A stretch of 46,313 nucleotides of DNA from an uncultured Methylococcaceae bacterium (GTDB taxonomy: Bacteria; Pseudomonadota; Gammaproteobacteria; Methylococcales; Methylomonadaceae), in assembly GCA_903866825.1 (NCBI GenBank), contig CAIPPE010000042.1, positions 1 through 46,313 on the forward strand, given 5' to 3'. Shown piece after piece: positions 15,971 through 23,179 of the stretch. Position 1 is the first letter of the stretch. Each line of letters starts with the position of its first letter. Made by a program: the position numbers and the translations under genes. The notes under the pieces are model-generated. The model was not told where the DNA came from. It searched no databases and saw nothing but the letters and a program-made list of their open reading frames with translations.

Positions 15971-16845
15971 TATAAATCATTATAAAATACGCCGTCCAAA
16001 AATCCCGGATAGTTTCTGCCATTATAGCCCGGTGCGTTAAATTTAGTCTTATCAATACCCCGTATGCGTGGCCCCGATTGACGGGATGATTTTCTTTGCT
16101 GATCCCACCGCCACATCGGATAAGATTGTATGTTATTGTACAAATACAATTCAATGTCGTTGCAATAAGCATTTGCAGTGCTTCTGTGCTGTTTAACCAA
16201 CTGGATTATATCGCGTTGTTCTAATCCCGTTCCTGCATCATGGTTTTTGGCAACGGGGCCTGTTTTTGTATATTGCACATAATCATTTTCAACAAAACGG
16301 GCAAATGTCCAGTAAACCAAAGTCGGTATCATACCGTCATAATATACATTAAACCCCGCTTTATCGGTATATGTTAACCCTTGCCACAATTGTAAATACA
16401 ATGGCGGTATGCTTGCCGAAACCACTACACCAACCATATTAACGGTAAACAAAGCCCCCGGTACGGCTGCACAAGTAAATGTATCGCCAATGTTATAACT
16501 GTTGCCAACCTGACTACTAACAGCCCCCGTAACAATACCGTTAAGTACCGTGAATGTTACTTTTTCTCCTGTTCCCGAACCGTTAACATTTACTATAGGC
16601 TGATTTGAATAAGTTCCATTAAGTGCGATTGTTGAATTTGTATTTATCGTTATACCTGTAGTAGCTATCCCATTTCCAAACCACTGAATAAAATCAGTAT
16701 AAAAGGCCGAACCCATGAATAAGCGTAAGTCAAGTTCCTGCGCTTTGCGCACATAAACAGCCATACGTACCGGGGTTATGTTCACAGATAAATCTTCGAA
16801 CCCGGCAAACGTTGCTAAATTGATGAGTTGTGTTTGATTTATCAT
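15970..16845 (-). CDS. Probable head-tail connector (DUF6712-like) with inserted beta domain
   Basis: The N-terminal MINQTQLINLATFAGFEDLS and the C-terminal helical half (PTLVYWTFARFVENDYVQYT; QHRSTANAYCNDIELYLYN) resemble connector-like proteins encoded beside portals in Bacteroidota phages. Between them, at about residues 60-140, lies a GSGTGEKVTFTVLNG...GNSYNIGDTFT segment that looks like an inserted Ig/beta module, related in pattern to one in the adjacent collagen-like protein. The gene overlaps the portal start by four bases, fitting head completion. Confidence 0.55.
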   Translation of the reverse strand: MINQTQLINLATFAGFEDLSVNITPVRMAVYVRKAQELDLRLFMGSAFYTDFIQWFGNGIATTGITINTNSTIALNGTYSNQPIVNVNGSGTGEKVTFTVLNGIVTGAVSSQVGNSYNIGDTFTCAAVPGALFTVNMVGVVVSASIPPLYLQLWQGLTYTDKAGFNVYYDGMIPTLVYWTFARFVENDYVQYTKTGPVAKNHDAGTGLEQRDIIQLVKQHRSTANAYCNDIELYLYNNIQSYPMWRWDQQRKSSRQSGPRIRGIDKTKFNAPGYNGRNYPGFLDGVFYNDL

Positions 16846-18182
16846 TCTTTTGGCTCCTGTGGTAAAAGTGCGTTTGGTATTGTCCTGTCTATTTTATTAT
16901 CATCCGGTACTATCGCTTCGGCTTCTGCTTGTTTGAAATTATAACCATTTACCAAAAGGGCTACTTTATTTTCTTTTGGTATCGGCAACAATAAAACCTG
17001 GTTAATATTCGCTCCAGATGTTTTAGCTAATGTATCATCCGCAACATTGTCGCTTATTTCTATTATTTTCCAGTTACCTGACGGATTGACGGGTGTATAA
17101 AAATGACTAAATAACTCCTCAAATACCTCACTCAATTCTGTTCTGTCAGGTTCTGTAGCGTGGTTAAACTCCCTTATAGCCTCTTTCTTTTCGCCGCCGT
17201 TGCTTAACCCTGTCGATTTTTCAGAATTTATAAGCTCCTTTGGTATGCCCCAACCTTTTATAATCCGTGCCTCAACTGACTTTTCGGTCACTTCAAATAG
17301 CTTATCGTTATTTTGCATATTGAAGGATGATAGTTCTGGCTTCTCATCATCGTTCTCATATTCGATAACAACAATTTTTTGAGCCGACCTTGCGCCCTGA
17401 AAAGTGCCTAAGTTACGTTCTAACTGCGATGGTTGATTAATATACCTTGTCCCGTCTGTAGGGTTTTGATTTGCCGCTTCTTCAGGACGGGACTTGATGA
17501 ATAACATGGCCGAGGGTAAAAACCCCGTAGTAACCTCACGGTTATTGAATATCTTGATGCCTGCCTCTGTTTCAAAATCCTCCCAAACGCTATCCGCCTC
17601 AATTAATGGATAATCATCTATTTCAGGATTAAAATAATACAATTGACCTTTGTAATTATCCCATCCGTCCGCATCTATAACTTGTTGTTTTATTACTTCT
17701 GGGTCTGGGTTATAACGGTGTATGTAATCAATTTTACCTACATAAATACTTTTCCAGGTCTTTTGCGACCAGTCGAAATAAACAGCGAATTTATCCCTCT
17801 TATCGGGGTTATCCGGGTCACCTTGCCTTATATCCTCAAACTTAACGTAGCTTAATTCCGATATTTCGAAATTTGCATTATAATTTATGTGTATGCCAAA
17901 ACCACATGCCCATGCCTTATCAATAGCTATTCGCTTAAATAATTTGGCTAATGTTAACCCCTTGCTATTTACAACAACGTCCGCCAAAGACTCTTCTTCG
18001 AAACCATTTCCTGCAATGAATTGTGCCCGTTTTTGCCAGCATGCTTTAGCTGTTGGAGATTGACCTATCAATTCGAGCATCCTTTGCGGATAGCTATTGT
18101 CAAGGTCATAACCTATTATACCCCAATTTTGCAATTGTCGTACCGTGATACGCCGCTCAATTTGTTGTATAAATGTTTTCAT
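16842..18182 (-). CDS. Portal protein
   Basis: The 446-residue protein has the portal layout. N-terminal NSYPQRMLELIGQSPTAKAC and FIAGNGFEEE are followed by LTLAKLFKRIAIDKAWACGF, where a stable helix leads into the beta wing (EISELSYVKFEDIRQGDPDN). SAQKIVVIEYENDDEKPELS and an acidic, helix-rich C-terminal half follow. It would form the dodecameric DNA entry vertex. It lies downstream of capsid and protease rather than between terminase and protease, so the order is rearranged. A terminator separates it from the gene at 18247. Confidence 0.75.
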   Translation of the reverse strand: MKTFIQQIERRITVRQLQNWGIIGYDLDNSYPQRMLELIGQSPTAKACWQKRAQFIAGNGFEEESLADVVVNSKGLTLAKLFKRIAIDKAWACGFGIHINYNANFEISELSYVKFEDIRQGDPDNPDKRDKFAVYFDWSQKTWKSIYVGKIDYIHRYNPDPEVIKQQVIDADGWDNYKGQLYYFNPEIDDYPLIEADSVWEDFETEAGIKIFNNREVTTGFLPSAMLFIKSRPEEAANQNPTDGTRYINQPSQLERNLGTFQGARSAQKIVVIEYENDDEKPELSSFNMQNNDKLFEVTEKSVEARIIKGWGIPKELINSEKSTGLSNGGEKKEAIREFNHATEPDRTELSEVFEELFSHFYTPVNPSGNWKIIEISDNVADDTLAKTSGANINQVLLLPIPKENKVALLVNGYNFKQAEAEAIVPDDNKIDRTIPNALLPQEPKE

Positions 18183-18189
18183 ATATTAC

Positions 18190-18221
18190 AAAAAAAGCGA
18201 AGCTTATTTACAAACCTCGCT
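18190..18221 (-). terminator. Rho-independent terminator upstream of portal
   Basis: On the minus strand AGCGAGG (18221-18215) pairs with CTTCGCT (18202-18196, one G-T pair) and seven T's follow. It lies between the stop of 18247-18831 and the portal start, so portal expression may depend on read-through or another promoter. Confidence 0.6.
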
Positions 18222-18246
18222 CCTTTTTATCGTGTTAATGTGTTAA

Positions 18247-18831
18247 TTATTGAACCAATGCAGTGATTGCAGCCAGTGAACTTGCATATGTTGCAGTACC
18301 CGAAACAGGCGGAATCCAAACCGACCGGGGCGGATATGGTTCTAACAGCTTGTCGGGGCCTGTAAGTTTTATTTTCCAACCGCCCAATGATGTTTCGCTT
18401 TTTTCTGCTTCGGTAGCTAATAGGCCGTTTTGCGCACCGTACAGCTCAATTGCCGCATCTGTTGATTTGAAGTTGTTCACAACGAACGCTTTTACACGGC
18501 CATAACCAAGTGACAACATTTGCTGCTTAATGACAGAGCTATTGCCAGCTATGTTAAAATCAAGTTCCTCTTTATAGCGCGGGCCTACTTCTGTTGCTTG
18601 TGATTTTACAGATGGTTTAAAGCTGTTGTTTGTGCCAAAGAATTGACGTATGGCATTACCAGCAACTGCCGGGGTTATGCCAATCAATATCAGTGGGTTT
18701 GTTGAGCTATATGTAAGGATAAAATCATTTTCGTTAAACAAAAACAACCAATCCTCCTGCCCATTGGTAACCGGGTCGGTTAAACCGAGCTGGAAACCTG
18801 AATTGTTTAATAACGTGCTAAATACACTCAT
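18247..18831 (-). CDS. Structural protein downstream of capsid
   Basis: The 194-residue protein starts MSVFSTLLNNSGFQLGLTDP and lies one base after the major capsid stop. It is soluble and alpha/beta (NENDFILTYSSTNPLILIGI; YGRVKAFVVNNFKSTDAAIE), with a proline-rich segment EPYPPRSVWIPPVSGTAT near the C-terminus. Its place suggests head decoration, head completion or connector function; I recognise no family. Confidence 0.5.
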   Translation of the reverse strand: MSVFSTLLNNSGFQLGLTDPVTNGQEDWLFLFNENDFILTYSSTNPLILIGITPAVAGNAIRQFFGTNNSFKPSVKSQATEVGPRYKEELDFNIAGNSSVIKQQMLSLGYGRVKAFVVNNFKSTDAAIELYGAQNGLLATEAEKSETSLGGWKIKLTGPDKLLEPYPPRSVWIPPVSGTATYASSLAAITALVQ

Positions 18832-18832
18832 A

Positions 18833-20080
18833 TTAATAGCTGTAATAAAGTACCTCGTTAAAGAATTTTACCTGTGTGCACGATTTCATACGGGCTTTGG
18901 TACGCACAACATCATCGTTGGTATATGGTTTAAGATATACACTTGACAGGTTGTTCATATCATCCAGCAAATCCACGCCTAAGAACATATTCGAGCGGCG
19001 GATACAAAGTATTGTATTGCCCTGAAAATGGTTCATTTTTTGAAGTTTCGCACCTAAGTACTCATACATCTTTTTATTTACGAACGCATCCAAAACGTTT
19101 GTTGCCTTGTTCGCTTGCGCTTGTTCAAAAGCATAACCTACGTGGTTTGGCAGTAGGATGTTAAAGTCCTCCTGCATACGGTCTGCCTGATCCATCTGTG
19201 CGTAAACACTTGCCAGTACCGGGATAACATTTGTTGCGTTAATAACGCTTAGTATAGCAACCGGGCCGGATATTGCAGTCGCTGTACCGTTAAACTGTGC
19301 GTTGTTACGGTGGTTGACTTCGTTATAGTTACGGAATAATTGGAATGTTGTTGCGGTAACGTTTGTTATCCAATACGATTGGCCGTTTGGTGAGCCGTAA
19401 ATAGTATCGCTTAATGAGCCGCTAACTTGCGAAAGTGTTACAACATCCCCGTTTTGTAAGTTCAATGTAGCTGTAGAACCTACAGTACAAGTTGCTACTT
19501 TGGTTGTCGGGTTAACTGATATTGCGGTAATACCCTGGCTGTTGCTGTTACCTAATGAGCCATTATTGGAAAGTGATAGCGCGTATGTGCCACCATTGGC
19601 AGCAATTTGCCCTAACAAACCCTGATAAGGGGCGGTAAATGATGCTTCAGTAACGTTTACTTTACCTAAGAAGTACAAACGCTCATTTGCAATCTGTATC
19701 TTTTCGATATAACGTCCAAGTACGAAGTTTGATAAATCAACAACGCCTTCGTAATCCGCAAATGAACCATGTTTTATTTCCGAAACCTCCCAAGATTTAA
19801 TCAAGTTGTCCCATTGTTCCTGTTTCATGAACTCATAAACAACCGGGTCAAGGTAGCTTTCGTTCTGTAGCGCAGTTGTCCCCTGGTCAACAAATGTTCC
19901 TGACGGGTTTTGCAATACTACAGTATCATCAACGTCAAGTATGATTTTACGCGCTTTGACATTGGTTAACACCGTCCAAAGGTCACGCTTAACGGAATCG
20001 GCCTCAAGCAATGTATTAGCCATATACCCGGCAACATCCGCACCGGCATAGGTATTGTTTGTAAATGTAAATTGTGCCAT
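18833..20080 (-). CDS. Major capsid protein with inserted Ig-like domain
   Basis: The call rests on position directly after the S49 protease/scaffold and on the capsid-like layout: helical N-terminus, long central domain, and a late IRRSNMFLGVDLLDDMNNLS segment. The 415-residue chain is interrupted at about residues 183-272 by a beta-rich stretch (ISVNPTTKVATCTVGST, LQNGDVVTLSQVSG, YWITNVTATTFQLFRN) that looks like an inserted Ig-like surface module. The flanks (GLLGQIAANGG and VIPVLASVYAQMDQADRMQE) join naturally across it. HK97 fold is expected from the S49 partner but not shown by sequence alone. Confidence 0.75.
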   Translation of the reverse strand: MAQFTFTNNTYAGADVAGYMANTLLEADSVKRDLWTVLTNVKARKIILDVDDTVVLQNPSGTFVDQGTTALQNESYLDPVVYEFMKQEQWDNLIKSWEVSEIKHGSFADYEGVVDLSNFVLGRYIEKIQIANERLYFLGKVNVTEASFTAPYQGLLGQIAANGGTYALSLSNNGSLGNSNSQGITAISVNPTTKVATCTVGSTATLNLQNGDVVTLSQVSGSLSDTIYGSPNGQSYWITNVTATTFQLFRNYNEVNHRNNAQFNGTATAISGPVAILSVINATNVIPVLASVYAQMDQADRMQEDFNILLPNHVGYAFEQAQANKATNVLDAFVNKKMYEYLGAKLQKMNHFQGNTILCIRRSNMFLGVDLLDDMNNLSSVYLKPYTNDDVVRTKARMKSCTQVKFFNEVLYYSY

Positions 20081-20110
20081 TTCTTTTTATTGTTTATCCG
20101 TTTTGACGGT

Positions 20111-21598
20111 TTATTTTAATAATCCTTGTTCCTGCAACGCTTTTTTTAGCAGAGAGTCGGCCTTTGTACCCTCTTTTGTGTTCAACACATCGGGCATAGG
20201 CTTAGTGTTCACCGCGTTACCTGTAGGCGTTTTATCAGAACGCTTTGAGCCTGTTATCGTGAAAGTTGATTTGATTTCTTTTTTCACCTCTTCGGCGTTT
20301 TTAGAAAGTTGTGCAACATTTTCTTCGATAAGTGTTTGTGCCTGTAACAACATTTCGGTGCGCTCGTTGGCTATTGCGGTAATTTCACCGAAAGCGGCTT
20401 TAACGGCAGCATGGTTTTTCATGTTAATGGTTTTGCCATTAACTTCGATTTCATCCTCGTCAGATTCGTCATCGTCGTCGTCTTCCTCTTTATCCTTATC
20501 TTCAGGATCGTCGGATTCTTCGCCAGCCTTTTTGCCTTTTTTCTTAGCCGACTTTTCTTCGGTTTCTTCCATATCGTCGGCCTTTTTGGACTTTTTGGCT
20601 TTCTTTTCTTCCATGTCGTCCTCTTCGGCTTTCTTTTCTTCTTTCTCTGGCTCTTCATGTTTAGCGAAAAGAGCGGTTATTTGCGATAACAGCGAAGTGC
20701 TTTTTCTCACCTGTTTTTCGTTTTCTTTGGTATCAATTGCCATTTTTTTATAGTTTAATGATTTTTCAATTACTTCTTCAAGGGTACATATGCCATCTAT
20801 TAACCCTAATTCAATGCTTCTTTCAGCTAAATAAACATTGCCTGTTAAGCATTGCGCCGATACATCCGGCCTGTTTTCTTTTACCGCACCCATAAATATT
20901 TCATTTGTAGGATTGATTATATTTTCTTTTAACCGGGTATAATCCCCGGCCATAGCTTCAATTGCGTCTTGGTTTTTGTCGGGTGAAGTATCTGCATTTA
21001 CATAATGCATTTTATACCCCATTTGCTCCATTGCTTCGGTATCATCCATAAAGCAAACTGCCGTTCCTATTGAACCAAATTCAGTCGTTTCGTGGCTTGC
21101 CCAAACTTCATTCGCGCTACACCCTATCCAGTACGCTGCGCTTGCCATTAAACCGTCACAAAAAGCAAATACCGTTTTTGTGGATGATTTAACTAAATCG
21201 GCAAACTCACCTGTGCCTTCTACGCTGCCGCCGCCCGAATTAATCAACAATATGATTGAGTCGATATTTGGTGCTGCCATAGCTTCGCGTAACCAACATC
21301 CCATTGTATCTGTTCCCGGTGAGCCGCAATAATCATATTTCATGATTGTACCACAAATCGGTATTATTGCAACGCTGCCAACTTCTGCTAATGTGAAAGA
21401 ACTTTCGTTAGACCATTCAAATAAACCGCCGCTTATTTTATTAATAGCAATTGGTTTTTCAATCTCATGTTCGGGTTCTAAACCTTCAAAATCGCTTTTT
21501 AGGAATTTTACTGCCCTTGCCCGTTCAATCATTGCGGTTCGTGGCTCTATAAGCCATTTACCCCTACTAATAGCACTGGCAAGTCGATTGATGTTCAT
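20111..21598 (-). CDS. S49-family head maturation protease fused to a scaffold
   Basis: The start MNINRLASAISRGKW at 21598 is preferred to an upstream in-frame ATG at 21640 that lies in the terminator. Residues 70-240 form a ClpP/SppA-like domain with INSGGGSVEGTGEFADLV, the Ser153 nucleophile in GLMASAAYW and a candidate Lys208 55 residues later, close to the Ser-Lys spacing of lambda gpC-type proteases. Residues about 320-415 are an extreme Lys/Glu/Asp polyelectrolyte (acidic run EEDDDDDESDEDE). Coiled-coil scaffold sequence follows to the C-terminus. The protease trims scaffold during prohead maturation. The capsid gene follows directly. Confidence 0.9.
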   Translation of the reverse strand: MNINRLASAISRGKWLIEPRTAMIERARAVKFLKSDFEGLEPEHEIEKPIAINKISGGLFEWSNESSFTLAEVGSVAIIPICGTIMKYDYCGSPGTDTMGCWLREAMAAPNIDSIILLINSGGGSVEGTGEFADLVKSSTKTVFAFCDGLMASAAYWIGCSANEVWASHETTEFGSIGTAVCFMDDTEAMEQMGYKMHYVNADTSPDKNQDAIEAMAGDYTRLKENIINPTNEIFMGAVKENRPDVSAQCLTGNVYLAERSIELGLIDGICTLEEVIEKSLNYKKMAIDTKENEKQVRKSTSLLSQITALFAKHEEPEKEEKKAEEDDMEEKKAKKSKKADDMEETEEKSAKKKGKKAGEESDDPEDKDKEEDDDDDESDEDEIEVNGKTINMKNHAAVKAAFGEITAIANERTEMLLQAQTLIEENVAQLSKNAEEVKKEIKSTFTITGSKRSDKTPTGNAVNTKPMPDVLNTKEGTKADSLLKKALQEQGLLK

Positions 21599-21621
21599 TG
21601 GTGTAAAAATAACATTGGCAC

Positions 21622-21652
21622 AAATAAAAAATTCGCACACTTTTGCGAATTT
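21622..21652 (-). terminator. Rho-independent terminator upstream of the protease gene
   Basis: On the minus strand AAATTCGCA (21652-21644) pairs perfectly with TGCGAATTT (21637-21629) and a T-rich run follows. It would stop minus-strand transcription coming from the cassette or tail genes before the head genes. Confidence 0.75.
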
Positions 21653-21674
21653 CTATTGATTATTTGTATATTTG
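21643..21674 (+). promoter_or_regulatory. Plus-strand promoter of small RNA
   Basis: TTG at 21643-21645, a 21-base spacer and TATATTTG at 21667-21674, an exact -7 box. It overlaps the stem of the minus-strand terminator and fires away from the protease gene. Confidence 0.6.
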
Positions 21675-21678
21675 GATG

Positions 21679-21756
21679 TACGTCCAATCGGACATATAAT
21701 TGTGATAAGGTTTAGGTTGGAAGCCCCGAAGTGCAAGACTAAGGGGCTTTTATTTT
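21679..21756 (+). ncRNA. Putative small RNA between protease and cassette
   Basis: About 78 bases from the predicted start to the T-run. It holds a GTCC/GGAC hairpin (21682-21693) and ends in an intrinsic terminator, AAGCCCC (21721-21727) with GGGGCTT (21743-21749), followed by TTTTATTTT. No ORF or upstream plus-strand gene explains the terminator. It ends exactly where the left 27-base repeat begins. Function unknown. Confidence 0.55.
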
Positions 21757-21783
21757 AGGTAACTATATATCAGTTGGGACAAA
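21757..21783 (+). repeat. Left perfect 27-base inverted repeat
   Basis: AGGTAACTATATATCAGTTG, continuing GGACAAA, is the exact reverse complement of 22900-22926. It begins right after the small RNA terminator. An AACT-N7-AGTT dyad lies inside each copy. Confidence 0.9.
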
Positions 21784-21867
21784 GAAAATAAATGACATTT
21801 TACCAAAATAAATTGCAAAATGTCTGATATTATTGTTATATTTAAGGTATGCCGGAACACTAAGGGG

Positions 21868-21897
21868 GCGATGGAGAGTCGCGATAATCTTCATCGC
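21868..21897. other. Long hairpin after the HEPN-like gene
   Basis: GCGATGGAGA (21868-21877) pairs with TCTTCATCGC (21888-21897) over ten base pairs with one G-T. It lies 6 bases beyond the stop of the gene at 21904 and contains part of GGGGGCGATGGA (21864-21875), also present at 5689-5700. No T-run follows, so it is not a simple terminator; an RNA-stability or recognition element is possible. Confidence 0.5.
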
Positions 21898-21903
21898 AAC
21901 CGT

Positions 21904-22188
21904 TCAGGTAATACTACTTTTTAACTTATTTATTTCAATTATACAATGTGACATTTTATTTAACAATTTCATATATTCATCCATAGTATATTCGTGAACT
22001 TTTATACTATCTCTAAATTCTGCAAGCGTTATTATAGTCTCATTATATTCATTAGGAACCACTAAATAATAATGGGCAAAACAATTTCTTTCATCTTGTG
22101 CCTCTTGTATATCCTTAAATAATTGGCTATGCGGATATGCATTATTATTTGTCTTAATAAAGCCTTTTTTTAATGCCTTATTATTCAT
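21904..22188 (-). CDS. Small HEPN-like protein
   Basis: The 94-residue, fully helical protein has RNCFAH at residues 34-39, which fits the R-x4-6-H motif of HEPN domains, in the setting KDIQEAQDERNCFAHYYLVV. HEPN proteins are often metal-independent RNases or their inactive relatives in toxin-antitoxin and phage-defence systems. This copy is short for a full domain (usually 110-140 residues) and could be an N-terminally reduced form. It is divergent from the DUF5678-like/protease pair inside the repeats. Assignment rests on one motif plus helicity. Confidence 0.45.
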   Translation of the reverse strand: MNNKALKKGFIKTNNNAYPHSQLFKDIQEAQDERNCFAHYYLVVPNEYNETIITLAEFRDSIKVHEYTMDEYMKLLNKMSHCIIEINKLKSSIT

Positions 22189-22223
22189 TATTGTTGCAAA
22201 ACATTCTTTTTTTTAAATAAAGA

Positions 22224-22239
22224 TAGTTTTGTATTTTTG
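22224..22239 (+). promoter_or_regulatory. Tandem -7 boxes of the cassette operon
   Basis: TAGTTTTG (22224-22231) and TATTTTTG (22232-22239) lie back to back. From the second, transcription would begin at or next to GTG 22244. No well-spaced -33 TTG is visible. Confidence 0.5.
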
Positions 22240-22243
22240 CTTT

Positions 22244-22513
22244 GTGTTAGAAATCGAATTAAAATATTTTAGCGAAATACAAGAAGATTTAATCTTAAAA
22301 TATACAGAAGGATTTGCTGTAATAAAAGATAATTCTTTATTGGGCGTTTTTTGTGATAGTAACATAGCCACTGAAAAGGGTTTTGAAAAATGGGGATATG
22401 TTAGTATGTTAGTAAAGGAAATAAACGAAAACCCGTCCCCACCCCAAAAAAATAAAAAACCATTTGTACTAAATGAACTCAATTCATTTTGTTTCCCCAC
22501 TTCTGAACCATAA
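22244..22513 (+). CDS. DUF5678-like small protein
   Basis: I use GTG at 22244, which lies 5 bases after a -7 box like other leaderless genes here. The 89-residue protein contains LKYFSEIQEDLILKYTEGFA, VIKDNSLLGVFCDSNIATEK and VSMLVKEINENP. This fits the helix, Y-x-G-F-x-x-I-x-D, helix, strand pattern of DUF5678-type proteins, which I recall as frequent upstream partners of bacterial retropepsin-like proteases. It overlaps the protease gene by 41 bases. Its function is not known; it may be a substrate, chaperone or regulator of the protease. Confidence 0.6.
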   Translation: MLEIELKYFSEIQEDLILKYTEGFAVIKDNSLLGVFCDSNIATEKGFEKWGYVSMLVKEINENPSPPQKNKKPFVLNELNSFCFPTSEP

Positions 22514-22898
22514 TGGTGCTATTTTCAAGCTTTGGGTTGCGCCAAAGAAACTAAAAGGTAATAAAAATACATTCTACGATACAGACGCTATAATTGATAC
22601 GGGTGCGACATTTTCAGCAATAGATATAAATTTTGCCGATGAATTAAAAATACCTATTACCGGGCAAAGGTCTGTGATTTTAGCAGACGGTAAAGAATAC
22701 ATATTGCCCATATATAATATTCATGTGGTATTTAGTACCGAGCATAAAGTAATTTTTAATAGTAGGGCAAGCGGTATGGATTTGTCAAGTATTAGTTCTG
22801 AAGATATAAAAATTGGCATCATTATAGGAAGAGATATTTTAAGCAATTGTATTTTCAACTACAACGGATTAGAAAATACGTTTAGCTTACAATTTTAA
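22473..22898 (+). CDS. Retropepsin-like clan AA aspartic protease
   Basis: The 141-residue protein has the catalytic motif IIDTGATFSAID (Asp42-Thr43-Gly44-Ala45), the D-T/S-G-A signature of single-domain, dimer-forming retropepsins. The second hallmark, hydrophobic-hydrophobic-Gly, is in GIIIGRDIL (about residues 116-124). The N-terminal SPLLNHNGAIFKLWV is typical of bacterial members. No membrane segment is seen, so it should act in the cytoplasm. It is translated from within the DUF5678-like gene and ends one base before the right inverted repeat. It is far from head genes in sequence type and probably not the maturation protease, which is the S49 enzyme. Confidence 0.8.
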   Translation: MNSIHFVSPLLNHNGAIFKLWVAPKKLKGNKNTFYDTDAIIDTGATFSAIDINFADELKIPITGQRSVILADGKEYILPIYNIHVVFSTEHKVIFNSRASGMDLSSISSEDIKIGIIIGRDILSNCIFNYNGLENTFSLQF

Positions 22899-22899
22899 T

Positions 22900-22926
22900 T
22901 TTGTCCCAACTGATATATAGTTACCT
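22900..22926 (-). repeat. Right perfect 27-base inverted repeat
   Basis: Exact reverse complement of 21757-21783. It starts right after the protease stop (22896-22898) and ends four bases from the stop of the minus-strand gene at 22931. Confidence 0.9.
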
Positions 22927-22930
22927 TATT

Positions 22931-23158
22931 TTATTCCATAGTTTTCAAAACCCTGTAGACTGAACTTGGCGTAACATTATAAACTGCCGCCGCATTGCAA
23001 ATTGCCTGTGACCGTTTCTCGCCCATTTGTACCGCTCTATCTACAGCGTAAAATATCCGCATATGTGTAACAACACATGTTGAAACCAAACCAGACTTTA
23101 CCAGTTTATCAAGTTTTCCGTTATCTTCTAATTCTTTAAGTATTTCTATGGCCATCAT
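22931..23158 (-). CDS. Small helix-turn-helix protein
   Basis: The 75-residue protein ends in SQAICNAAAVYNVTPSSVYRVLKTME, a helix-turn-helix of the kind that recognises DNA (A-x-x-YNVTPSSVYRVL). The N-terminal part is helical and may dimerise. It is the last gene before the cassette in the minus-strand operon, 21 bases after the distal tail gene. A late-gene regulator or a small terminase-like DNA-binding protein are both possible. Confidence 0.6.
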   Translation of the reverse strand: MMAIEILKELEDNGKLDKLVKSGLVSTCVVTHMRIFYAVDRAVQMGEKRSQAICNAAAVYNVTPSSVYRVLKTME

Positions 23159-23179
23159 TTATTATATTGCGTTTGCGCA

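Larger units (their letters stand above)
21757..22926. mobile_element. Putative 1.17 kb inverted-repeat cassette (HEPN-like, DUF5678-like, retropepsin-like)
   Basis: Perfect 27-base inverted repeats bound a self-contained block with one minus-strand gene, a two-gene plus-strand operon with its own promoter, and a 10-bp-stem RNA hairpin. The genes are AT-rich, unrelated to morphogenesis, and interrupt the minus-strand late operon between tail and head genes. No transposase or recombinase is present. I see no clear target-site duplication outside the repeats (flanks TATTTT and TATTTT-like AT-rich sequence are too simple). It may be mobilised in trans, or the repeats may be regulatory sites. Confidence 0.5.

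Noticed and set aside
20411-20753. Long plus-strand frames opposite the protease/scaffold linker
   Set aside because: They mirror the repetitive Lys/Glu/Asp codons of the real minus-strand gene and give meaningless Phe/Ser-rich products.
22473-22898. Retropepsin-like protein as the capsid maturation protease
   Set aside because: A complete S49 protease-scaffold gene lies beside the capsid gene; the retropepsin is on the other strand with its own promoter and partner.
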